Source of the DNA: Ascaris suum
Lineage: Eukaryota; Nematoda; Chromadorea; Rhabditida; Ascarididae
Assembly (NCBI GenBank): GCA_013433145.1
Contig: CM024178.1
Span: 5,069,260-5,133,259, forward strand
Direction of reading: 5' to 3'
DNA length: 64,000 nt
A program made the translations under genes and the position numbers. The notes beneath the pieces are model-generated. The model had not been told where the DNA came from. It did not search any database and saw nothing but the letters and a program-made list of their open reading frames with translations. Below are positions 46,501 to 58,200 of the stretch, piece by piece. Numbering within the stretch: the first letter of the stretch is position 1; every line of letters starts with the position of its first letter.

Positions 46501-49500
46501 GAATTTTTCAAAGCAATAGAAATGATTGCAACTCAGTTGCTATCATAAGCTGTTATACTTTATAGTGTTCTGCATAACCTATAGCTGCAATAAGTGCAGT
46601 CGGTTTGATTGCAAATATGAAAAAAAAACGCTTCAAAATTAGGGCATCGCATTGCAAATTGCTTCAATGATTTCGTCTATAAAAATTGCAATCGATTAAA
46701 TTTTCAGACACCTATTTGCAATGTTACTTCCACTCGTATACGGATTGTATTCGCTGGCGATATGTCAACTTATTTGAATCTAATGAGGTGAATGATATGA
46801 TAACTGTACAATGATAATCAACCGCCATTGCTAGAATTTCATTTCAACATTCGATAAATAACAGCATCTCCTCACATTTTTTGCGCCTAAAATAAAGTAA
46901 TAATCGGTCTTTTCGATTTTCTTCTCTTTGTTATCTTTCTCAATCATAATTCTTGAAGCCTTCTGTCTCTTATCGCGGTGATTTTTTTTAATATTCAAAG
47001 AATGCTATATGTTGAACAATTTAAAGATCTTCCTCATTAGAGTTAAGAACAAAATTATCTCATCGCTTTAGTCGTCCAAAGGCAAATGATTTAATGGTGA
47101 GTTTCCTATAGATGAAATTCACTGCAATATTCATCACGAGCCAAAATTAACACTACCTTACTCAGCAGGCAAAATTATTATTTATGTGTCATAATTGAAA
47201 TAATGATTTAAATTGCTTATAAAAATATGCCATATTACAGATCTCTTATCGAGCAGACTGTAATTGAAGTACTTGGTAGTGAATTATGTCAGATATCAGT
47301 AAAAGTCGCTCAATTCTTCGAACAACAGAAGAAACAGGTTTCCGCAAATATTTCTTATAAGTATTAACACAAAAAAAAACTCATATTCGCATGTTCACCT
47401 TTATGTGTTTTGAGATTCCTAAATGAACGCCGCTCTTCCCAAATTAATTCTCTGAATCGCTCTCAACGTGATCAATTAAAAAACTTCATAAAATATAAGG
47501 ATTTAACGTAAAATAAAAACAAAATAAAATATAAGGAAAATAAAGTTCAATACGGGGAATTCATTCGATCATTCGTAGAGAACTCATTCCGATTTGTTTT
47601 GTAAACATGCAGAAGAAAATGTAATTCTTCTTCCCCACTCCCCCCCCCCCTCCCCTCTCCCCTTCTTGCAGGAGAGCGATCTGAGATGTTCAAATGCCTT
47701 CATCTCCCACATCAGGAATTCGTCATTGTTTACAAAAAAGCGCAATGTAGCAGTGGTGCAAAAAACTTGTTTACAACTTTGCAAGATACTGCAGCATCCC
47801 CACATAGCAGTTCATTAATCTACGCATGACTTAACAATCGTAAACAATTCACACAACTTCTTTGAAGAATAATAGGTATTATTATTGCAAATATTTATAC
47901 TTGTTATAGATTCTAATGACGACACCAGCACCTCGATCAACAGCACAACCAACACCAATTCCAACTCATTTGCTTAGTTTGAATACTGGTTATGGAGCTG
48001 CAATGCAGCAAACAACTCCGGAACCAGAAGAAGAAAACGAAAATGCCATCTATGAGGAGCCAGCAGATGATCTGGTATAATTGCAACCTCATAATAAAAA
48101 AATTTCTTTGCGCATTTGGTCTTCTCAATTGCGATCTTCGTAATTTTCTCATTTGCTCGCGAAATTTTTTTTCAAGAGATCACATACTTTTCTTTAGCAA
48201 GAAAGCTACATCCAGCCGAAAACTGTCAAAGAGTGTTGCATTCAATTGCATTCCATTGCATTAATTGCATGCAATAAAAACTTTTTGCATATTGACTGAA
48301 ACAGACGCTTACGTTTCTTAATTAAATTAAACGAAGTATTGGAAGCAATAAATCACTGCAAACTTTGCAAATGCAATCATTTCTTTTGTTCTTAAACTTT
48401 ATTATGTGAAACATTTGAATATCTATTAAGCAGCTATTTATAGGATTCGACGGACGATCTTGCTGCAAAGTTTGCGGCCGATTTATGTGCCAATGAACGT
48501 GTGGACGGTGGTTATGAGATCTCACGGGATGAGCAACTATCAGATGTGCCAATGCCAACTCAACAAGTTGGCGGTGGTCGACCTGTAGAAAATGTGGCTG
48601 AAAGTGGTGAGCGACCACTTAGATTTCATCCACCACCAGGTGCAAGCGATTCGGATTCGCAACGATTCAATCCCCTTCTTGTCGAGGGCTTTTGGGCTCC
48701 TGATTTAACGCTCATGTATGCGCCAAAATTCACCCACAAGGTTTCATTTCGTTTATATTCGATGTGCTTTAGGATAGCTACTTTCAAAAGGATTATAGTT
48801 GCGGTGGAAAAAAACGCTCTTTTTTTCTAGCAATTCCATTCATATAATTGTCATCTAAAGAGTTCTTTACCAAAATTATTTCCAATGATTTGCAATACAC
48901 GGTGATGTTCATGTAAGCGAAAAGCACGACTAATATTAGAGAGTTACCTAATGAAAGGAATGCGGTTTGATGAGCAATATGAGGCTTCTCACCTATCACC
49001 CTATCACCTGGTAGGTGCCTTACCTGTTACTTGCCTAATAAATAACCTTATGAGAAAGAATAAGGGAAAGCATCTTTGAGCCATTACATCGCCGTTCCGA
49101 AGGCATTTGTAAAAGCGAGCGGTGATGATCGCCTTTAAAAGAATTATTCGAAAGCAATTTCGCCTCTCGTTACAATTATTTTGGCTTCGCAATGATTGCA
49201 AAGCACTTCATCGGATTGTCTTCTTGTAGGATGTCATGTTTGGGCTCGATGGTGGGATCGTATTTTACGGGCAAAAGGCGAAGAATGTCTCACGTCCAAG
49301 TATGCTGAATATTTCTGCACTCGGTGACCAGGTATTTTTAGCGATGATATTTATGTGATCGGCTAATATCACCGGATGTGATAAACTGAAGCAATAAATG
49401 CCGTATTTAGCAAGCTTAACTACTTAGAATTTAAACAACATTGAAAAGTAAATTATTCACGTTAGAATTATTGATTAGTTGTCAACTACTTCGGCTCTAA

Positions 49501-52500
49501 TTACTGATCATTTGATATGTCTAACTCTGTAAGTATATGAGGCTTAATTATTCACTAATCGATATTTCGTATTCGTCAAACAAGAATAAAAGAAGAGAAG
49601 AATAGACAATAGGACATATATGCCAAAATTATTTTTATTCATGTTGTTTTAACTGAATAATATAAGCATATTTATTGTGTTATATGTTCTATTGTGTTAT
49701 ATATATGTTCATATTTATTGTGTTATATTTATTCATAGCATATATGTTCTATATGTTCTATTGTGTTATACGCAAACTCTATACGAGCATTCCAGCAATC
49801 CTGATTGAAATATTGGGCAACTGTAACTTGAACTCGGTAGATAGGAGTGATACGTTATTGTAAATTAAACTGTCTGGATGGAACTATCGAGGACTTTAGC
49901 TTTAATTTTATGAATCGAAACTGTTACTCAAATTCTCTGCGCCGAAAACTCTAAAATTAGCTCCATGGATCGAAACGACCTCCAAGTATAGCACAAGCTC
50001 TCTGGACTCGGCTGATCTCCCGTTGTAATTCAATCTGTCTGGATCGCTTTTCAAATCCAGTGCGAATATTATGAGTATATTTTTAGATGTTCGGGTTATT
50101 GATCAGTGAATATGTACCAAACACATTCTTCGCACATGTTTATGACAATGGTCTTGGAACGATTCGCGAATCGTTTAGAACGCGAAATCTGCCCAAATTC
50201 ATTAAGCCGATTGCCAAATTGCTTTGCTCGACATGTGAACTACAACTCATAGCTAACTTAACTGCGTAAGATTCATTACTTATTTCTGCTTAGTTATTTC
50301 GAAAATATATTCACTTAAATCCATGAAGATAAACGAAAATATTTTGAAAATATTAGAAGTAATACTGTTGTCTGGTTTTGTTCTGCTTATGGGAATATTG
50401 CTGTTGAAAAAAAAGAGAGATAAAACGGGGCTTAAATTTAGTCGAGAATTTAATCAGTGAGATCTGTTTTTTGATGAAAAATCTCAGACTTTGTTATGAT
50501 TGCATTATTTTGAATTTGGGTTCTTTCTGAGTGGTTTTTAATAAACTAGACATTAGGCGACGTGCGTATTTCTTTAACTGCTTAAAATAGTGTGTTATTT
50601 CTTTAACTGAATATTGCGGATTTTTTCGATTTGGTTCTTTGCATGATTTGCCTAAAATATAAAGAAACAAAAAAAGATATGATTGAAAAGGTTGATAAGT
50701 TTGAAATGATTGAAGAGAATGCTAATTACCAGCCACGCAGATGGTTTTGAATTTCGGTAATTGCGCTGTGAACAACTATAAGGCTAACTAGAGTAGATCC
50801 TTATTGAAAGCAACATCTTATGTATCATAATAAACGGAAAAAGGACGATAAAAGAAGGATCGTAAAAGAACGGAACACAAGAATCGAAGAAACAATAAGT
50901 GATTGTAGAAGACCGCAGATGCGCATTGATCTGTCGGGTGTTCGCTTGGATATCGAAGGGGACGTGGCGATCGTTTTTCTCGGCAAAACAAGAAGACATG
51001 AAGTGGTCACTGCGAACACTAAACTTGACATCACTGTAACGAGTTTCCTCAATATTTTTGTAATATTCCACAAAGTATATCAGCGATATTGATTACTGCA
51101 TAAAGTGATAAAATTGAGAGCGTTACTGGGAAGCACTTAACGAGATAGTTAGGTATTAATGGTTAAATGCTAATGTACAGTAAGTTGATTCATTAGCACT
51201 GGTATTTACCTTTAAAAGTGCGCTTCAAGTTCTTATTTAAGTAGAATGCTTAAACATTTGACAGTGCATTTCGGGTACTGTGAGCTTGCCGAATATGTTT
51301 TGAATCTCTTATCTTCCATTCATGTAATACTTTTAACAAAACTGTCTGATCGCGAAGGTCTCTTTCATAAATTTTTTTTGTAATTAGGGTGAACATTCAA
51401 ACATATGTGTTACTCTCATGCATCCATCACCTTGAAAGCTCTATCGTGTACCAATTTCCTCAAAAAATATCAAACAACGTTATGCCATCAAAAAAAAACT
51501 CAACTTTATTTTTATAAAAGCGAATAATATGCCACAAATAAGAATATTTTCAGGTGAAACCATTTTTGAAGCACAGCCGTGTTTATGGCGATATCGCGCT
51601 AACGAGTGTTGACATTCAGATGAAAAATGTAAATACTTCTCAAATTATTTCACTGATTGAAAAGTTGCTTACATTTAAATGAAGTACCCTTTTTGCGCTT
51701 TTCGTTTCCACTCCACTATGTACCTATCACTTTTATTGTGGAATATAAAAATCAAACATCAGAAAATCGTGACAAGCTAAGGTTGTCATATGGAATAAAT
51801 TAATAGTGCACTAATTTAATTTACTAAATTTGCAACAGTTTGCAAAATTAATTCATATTTAATGATGGAAGGGAAGTTAATGATTCTCTTTATGCAAAAA
51901 ATATCGGAAATCTCGAAGCGCAGACCACTTATTACGGTCATTTGGAAAAGAATTTTGCATAAACGCAAATAAGGAAAAGTTGAATTGAGTGAATAATTTG
52001 CAGATGGGAGTTAGTGGAATGTTTGCAAATTCGTTGAAAAAAGCACTAAACGCAATTATCCCAAAGAAACTTTGGCCGAAGATTAAGAAGCGTCTTCGTT
52101 TTGCACTCAATCAACGAGGTAAATTTTTCAATTTTTATGGAGAAATATTTTTGAGGATCGCATTTCCACGAAATATATTTCCGCCTTGAATTCCATACAA
52201 AGAGATTAACAATCGTCGCCCATTTTATTTTTTAATGGATATATATAAGAATTCCCTCCTTTCTTCGAATTATTCCTCGAACAATTGTGTCAAATCGTTT
52301 TGTTTCTAACTTTAGAATAACACTTCGATTTTTGCATCTAATTTCTTGAGTTATCGTTATCTCTTTCAATTTGTAAAAATGATAGCGCAAATCAGATCAG
52401 TATCGAGTCATAGTAAATTTAATACTGCAGAAGAGTGTTATCGTCTAGTTTGTGAAAAAACTTTTCTACGCATGATTCAATTGTTTGCCGTGCCTTTTTC

Positions 52501-53024
52501 AATTAGAACTTTCCAGGCATAAAACTTCCGGTCATGTGTGGAGTTGAACTGGAGAAACCCTCGTTGAGTTATGTTGATCATGCCATCGTTATCAATACGG
52601 ATTTCAGGTTAATATGCCCATTTGTGGTCTAGTTCCAGCTAATGTGGCAATACTATAATTGAACTATATGAACCATAGCGCGTAATCGGAAAATATATCC
52701 GTACTTTTTCTCTCGTAACGAATATATATAGTGAATTTTTATAAAAGATTAATATCTGTAGACGAAACTTGCTTAGGGCAAAAATATCTGCAAATAAATT
52801 GTCGGTAGTTAAAGATTTGCTTAGCAAGATTTAATTTATTAGTTTAATTTAATTAAATATTTTAACCAATCATTTACCAAATCATCAAAAAAAAAAAATT
52901 CTATTGCAGTTACGATTTGCCTCGTTTCATTAGCAAATTCAAGGCATATATAAATGCCGAAGTTGAACGGGCCAAAAAGAAGCAACAATTGGAGGATGAA
53001 GAGGAATACAATGGAATGCGATAA
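43597..53024 (+). CDS. secreted LBP/BPI/CETP-family lipid-binding protein
   Basis: Predicted 667-residue secreted protein in 14 phase-consistent exons: 43597-43827, 44391-44550, 46109-46278, 46708-46787, 47241-47337, 47910-48074, 48444-48740, 49230-49331, 50087-50265, 50909-51035, 51554-51628, 52004-52118, 52517-52607 and 52910-53024. Family members bind lipids such as lipopolysaccharide, phospholipid or sterol ester in two barrel-shaped pockets. Residues 1-22 form a signal peptide (PLVYLLVTLLFNFLNPCAA). The N-barrel includes GIDYITSLASQALPQLLEKS. Cys191 and Cys230 match the conserved disulfide pair of the N-barrel in position and spacing. The C-barrel includes FGLLISEYVPNTFFAHVYDN, MFANSLKKALNAIIPKKLWP and YDLPRFISKFKAYI. 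Residues about 250-395 form a Pro/Gln/Glu-rich linker, much longer than the short linker of mammalian BPI. Five N-X-S/T sequons are visible. The C-terminus is charged (AKKKQQLEDEEE). The ligand is not predictable from sequence. Confidence 0.93.
43888..43910. repeat. (GAAA)n microsatellite
   Basis: Short GAAA repeat in the first intron of the LBP/BPI gene. Confidence 0.85.
44834..44880. repeat. 13-bp direct repeat TGACCCGATCGCT
   Basis: Two copies about 28 bp apart within the second intron of the LBP/BPI gene. Function unknown. Confidence 0.8.
45117..45145. repeat. (ACAG)n microsatellite
   Basis: Imperfect CAGA/ACAG tetranucleotide run in the second intron of the LBP/BPI gene. Confidence 0.9.
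47640..47650. repeat. poly-C tract in a pyrimidine-rich block
   Basis: Eleven C in a row followed by TCCCCTCTCCCC, i.e. a G-run on the minus strand. It lies in the intron before exon 47910-48074. Confidence 0.9.
49674..49770. repeat. TATTGTGTTATAT-type short repeats
   Basis: TATTGTGTTATA recurs four times, mixed with ATATGTTCTAT copies, in the intron between exons 49230-49331 and 50087-50265. It gives a low-complexity Tyr/Met/Phe-rich frame with no coding support. Confidence 0.85.
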
Positions 53025-53035
53025 TTTTGAAGAAC

Positions 53036-53041
53036 AATAAA
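53036..53041 (+). terminator. polyadenylation signal of the LBP/BPI gene
   Basis: AATAAA begins 12 bp after the stop codon at 53022-53024 and is followed by a T-rich run. The 3' UTR is probably only a few tens of bases. Confidence 0.7.
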
Positions 53042-53059
53042 GTTTTTTTGCCCTTATAA

Positions 53060-55204
53060 GTCTGTATAAATTTAAACTGCTGCAATTATTGTTTAATTCG
53101 CTCTGAGAGTCGTTGTCTCCTTCGAGTGACATCTCAAATTTCAACAAAATTCAACATAATGAAGCGTTATACTGAGCTGAATTTTTGAGATATTCTTCTA
53201 TTCTTGAGAGCAATTTAGCGATGGATGGTGCTGGAGTTCACACTCTACAGAAGGAATTAGCTCCAAGAAATCTGTAGGCAGTAAACTGTGGGGTTCAATT
53301 TGGCCATACTATCACCTGTGAGTAAAATACCACGGGAACGTCATCCGCTCGGGAATGCTGCTGAGAAAAACCTGCAAATTGTGGAAATCGATAGTTTCAT
53401 TAGCAATTCATATAAAGAGTAGGAGCGAATCTTTGAAAAGATTCTGAACACAATCAAAAAATACCAAATGGTAGCAAAACTACTTAGTCAAACAGAGTAA
53501 TGAAAAGTAAAAAAGCCATTCCGAGTTTCGATTAAAAAAGAGTAAATAAAATTCAAGCCAAAGTAATAAAGGAAGATGGTGGGTTATAAACCTCTCACTT
53601 CCGAAGGAAACCCGAATTTTTCCCCGCAGTTCATCGCATAGGAGCCAGAAATACATTTAAGCAGGTTCAACCAAAGGAGACCGATCTCTATTTCAGGCGG
53701 CGTTGCCGAAAGGACAGTCTTGTGAGGAGTTTCCACAATGAATTTTTCCTGAGAAGATATGCAATTCTGTTGAAATCCGCTGCGAAAGCTCCGACCAATC
53801 AGTGATAATCTTATGGGAGGGGATAGGCAAACGGAGAGGAAGAGGAAGATGAGTGGGGCCGGTCAGGGAAAGAGGACAGAGAGTCGTTCATATGATACTG
53901 TGAGGTGCTCTTCATCATCAGACATGAGAAACTGAACAGAATCTTTTATTAAATTCATCGATTAGAGCGCTTAAGAAGAGAGAAAAGAAGCAAAAGTACG
54001 AAACTGTACAAAGTATATCACAAGAGATATTTCATAGCTTCAGGTAGATCACATGGAGTCCCTCGCGGTGCTCCTCTGTAGAATAACTCGGCGTCCTGTC
54101 TCGCTGAAAGCTGTCGTTTATTTATCAAACATATTCACTGAAAAATCGATTCAAAAATAAACTCACATATTGATTGGCATCACTTTTGCAATGACAACTA
54201 ATAAGCACAAAAGTTTTCATCAAAACACTCGGGGAACGACCATAAAAACATTAAAGCATTCATATTTCGCTAACCGCATAGTAAAATTTTCCTCGTGTAA
54301 TCTCTACTTGTAGAAACCGCAAAAAAATTATCCATACAAGTAAAGCAGTATAAGATTAAATATGAAAGCGATGGAGAATTGGTTTTATTATTGCAGAAGA
54401 AAATTAGCAGAAATATGAAGAAGTCTTTGAGACATTAGTAAAGCGCATTCGTTGAGTGCAGACAGCCACCAACGAACAAACGTCGATGCGAATAAGGCAC
54501 TATTAAAATGAACATAAACAAGGATTGCCAAAGAAAAACTTTTTCCTCAGCATCACCAACAAATAATCGAAGGCAATCGCCACTCGAAGAGTCGATGAGT
54601 TCCTTTCCGGCCTGTATTCATGATAATGTTTGCTTTTCTTGTGCTCTAAGTAAACAAAAGAATCGTCGTGACTTACTTGTTATTGTCATAAATTACTTGT
54701 TTATTTCCTTCCAAGCCATCTCATACCTCTGAGAAAGCAATATGAGTTTCGAGTTCCAAAGTTAAAACCTTCACGCTTCTGACAGCAAACTAGATTAAAA
54801 AAGTAACACTCAGTTACGAACAATGTTTGTGTAAATTGAAAGAAAATTCTGTAATTTAAGTATAAAGTGGCATATGAGGCAGCCCAACGCTAATAAGAGA
54901 CTAAGGTTTTATGGCATGCAAAGCAAAGCCCTAAATTCGACAGAACGCGTTCTTCAAAGAAATATTCGCAACCCATCTAGTGATGACAGCTGTACGATAC
55001 TTCCCGGAAGTAAGCTCCTATTTCAACGTTCCCGATCGGTAATAAATATCGGTTAGCAAATTGGCTCTCAATTACTTCAGCCAGATTTTTGCAGAAGTTT
55101 TATGGAAGCAAAGCATTCAACAATTAAGGAAATAAAAAGATGAGAAGCGCTAAAGGAAGCATTTCAAGATAGAGCGGAAGCTGAATAACGAACGCACGAA
55201 AAAG
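53060..55204. other. region between convergent LBP/BPI and tetraspan genes
   Basis: No gene recognised. It contains purine-rich stretches (for example near 53820-53880) but no exon with consistent phase or family resemblance. The open frame at 54508-54732 has no recognisable product. Confidence 0.5.
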
Positions 55205-58200
55205 TCACTTGTTTCGTTTAACGATCTGAATGACGACATCGATCAGGAACAGTACTGCACAAAGGAATAGAAACGCCTAAAAATAATTTATAATTCATGT
55301 CACATTCTCACAAATAAACAAAGTTACGACTATATTCAATCAGTATCCTATTTCCTGAAAAAAAAAAGGCGATTTATTTCCTCTCCATTACGATTAAAAA
55401 CCAGTTCCACAGTGTATGAAAAAAATCTGAGTTAAAACATCGAAAATTACTTTGTATTCATGAAGCTGGTTACGCATTTGTTTGTTACTTTATAATCCGA
55501 TTGTGTTAAGCTGTATTTTTCTTGCATTTTGAAAATATGGAAAACATATGCCTATGAAAACTGCTCGATTCTTGTATGAGCACATAACTGCGTTAATCAT
55601 TCAACTATACTGATATTGGTTGATATTGATTATTTTGCTGGATATTTTGATGAATGATTATATTGTTAAAGCCTGAACACCGAGTACAAGATCTAAGTTC
55701 GGCCCCCCTTAGGTGTTATCAACTGTTGGAATTGTGCCACTTTATGGAAGTGGATAATGTGCTCAACAGCAAGAGTTGACCATATGAAACACTTTTAGTG
55801 TTGTTAGGGTGGCCTGACCTTCAACGTTAAAAGCCGATCAATAAATATTGGACTGAAAATTGGTTCAATTTAACGCTCACAAATTTCCGCCACCACTTTC
55901 CATGCCGTGGTGCATTTAAGCACAAATTTCGCTTGGCAGAGAGTAAGGATTTCTAATAGTGAACCATCGTGCTGTCATAAACCATTCTGAACTAGATCGT
56001 TGAATATCCTAAATTCTGTCTATAAATATCCTGAGCTCAACCATCAACTACCTTGAACTCTATCGCTAGGCACTGTGAAACGTGATTTTGAACGATTCTG
56101 AACTCCGCTTTTTTGCGTTAACCATTTCAATCTTTTAGTATAACGATGAGAGTGATTTCAAAAAGCTTTTTTCTTCAGTCCACTCTTAACCGACGAATAT
56201 TATGTCCTACTTCTGGCCTGCCCGATTGCAGATACGGTGATTAAAAAATAAAAGCCAAAAACATATCGTTGATTTCATCGATTCATAAAGGTGTGGAGAT
56301 GACTTTGAACTTACCGCTGCGACCGCCCATCCTTTAACGACGAATATAATCTCGCATGTGGGAATGCCAAGACAACCACTGAACTGACCGTTTCCAATCT
56401 GCCGGATCAGTGGCCCCATATGGCCGAATCCTGTTGCATACCATGTCTCCACTCCACCCAGAATCAGATAGACACACACCGAAACTCCGGACAGGAATAC
56501 TTGCTGAAGTCACTTAATTAGCATTAATTAGTAGCGCAACCCTGAAAGAGAAAAGAAAATTTTTGATGGGAGAGAAGAGGTGCGGGCGCTCATGAGCATA
56601 ACACTTCCGCCAGTTAAAAGTTTGAGTACTGAAACTGCTTTTACTTTATTGAACAATCTCTCTTTCATTTCTATGAAACTGAAGTAATACCAATGAGTAC
56701 TTAATTATCACTTCAAGAAATCAAATTCAGGAATTGACATTTAAAAAAGGTGGAGGAACCACGAATGCAAAACTTAAGGCTCTGGAGATAAGCACCTCAG
56801 AAATAATTTCCATAAGGTCGAAATCCCATGTTATTGTATTTTGGCTAGTTGCCAGAAGAGTAAACAAAACATGTGTGCTCGTTACCGCAAAACAAACAAC
56901 GAGTAAGATCGTCTGAGAAGAATGCGCATCATAAACATGCCATGTATCACATGATCACATAAATAAAACTCACCTCAAAAAAATCTTCAGCAAACGATAG
57001 ATAACGACATATTGATGGCATGATCCGAACAGTACTTACCCGCTTTTTGAATTTTTTTCCATAGGAAAATTGGCATCATTCTAGTCAGGATCTATTCAAA
57101 TTTGAGCGTCAGTTAAGGGAGTGGATGCCAAGGTGAACCTTCCGAATATTTTCTAAACGTCGTAGGATCATTTTGGTGGATTTAGTCTACTTAAGACAAA
57201 AGAAAAAAGTCAATGTTACACCGCTTACGAGAATTACAACACCAGCAGTATCTGTTTACCCAATTGCAGCAATTTAGCTTCGCAGATGACCAGTTCTGTG
57301 AGCTATATGAAATTTATAGAACGTAGAAATACCAAACCTTTGCTTTTATTCAACGGACAATTTTGCACTCTATGATGGCTGAATCAGCACTGTTTTTTGC
57401 CTCACTATGAAACATTTCAAGTCAGACATGTATATTATGAAATACAATATAGACGTTAAAAAGACATATATAGTAAAGAATAATGAAGCAAGTTGAAAGA
57501 TTTTGTACCGGATAGGTGAATGAATTGCCGGAAGCGAATTGCACACAACTGAATCCAAGCGATGGTAAAGCGAATAATATTGCAATGATCACGATTGCCA
57601 GCTGCCCCCAAACACTGAATTAAAGAATTTTCACAACAGAAAACTTCTGAGAGATAGAAAAGATACTCTAAAATTCATAGAGATAAATGGAAATAATTAA
57701 TTCCATTTGCAAAGAGTTTGAGGCAAACAATATCCTGCGTGTAAACATATAGAGATCCCCTCCACTCGAATTTCAGGACATTAATTCCGCTTCTTTTATC
57801 TTATAGTGCCGTTCATCATCACCAGTCCCCAATGTGGTCCATAAAAGAGAACGGTCGAATAGAATAGCTTTGACTTGCGACTTGCATTAGCATATCAACT
57901 GGAAGAGTATGGCAAAGCTGTGCTTCTTGAAAGCCGAGCGAAATGCGCTTTTAAACGACCACTACCATGACACTGGATAGCCATATAATATATGTTGTAG
58001 TCGAATAACAACAACAATCAACTAATTCGCTTTCAAATCACTCAGTTGGAATGAAGACTTTTTATTTTATTCACATACTATTAAGCGAGCAACTGCTAGG
58101 CATTTTTGGCTACTCAATTGTGAGGTCTATTTCGTGAGTGGAAAAAAAGAGGAAAATCCTTTGCCGAATGCACCAACGTTTTTAACGCGTGACACATATC

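Noticed and set aside
57055..57106. Minus-strand exon-like frame ILTRMMPIFLWKKIQKA with good splice sites
   Set aside because: Its outgoing phase (1) fits no downstream exon of the tetraspan gene, so it is not supported.
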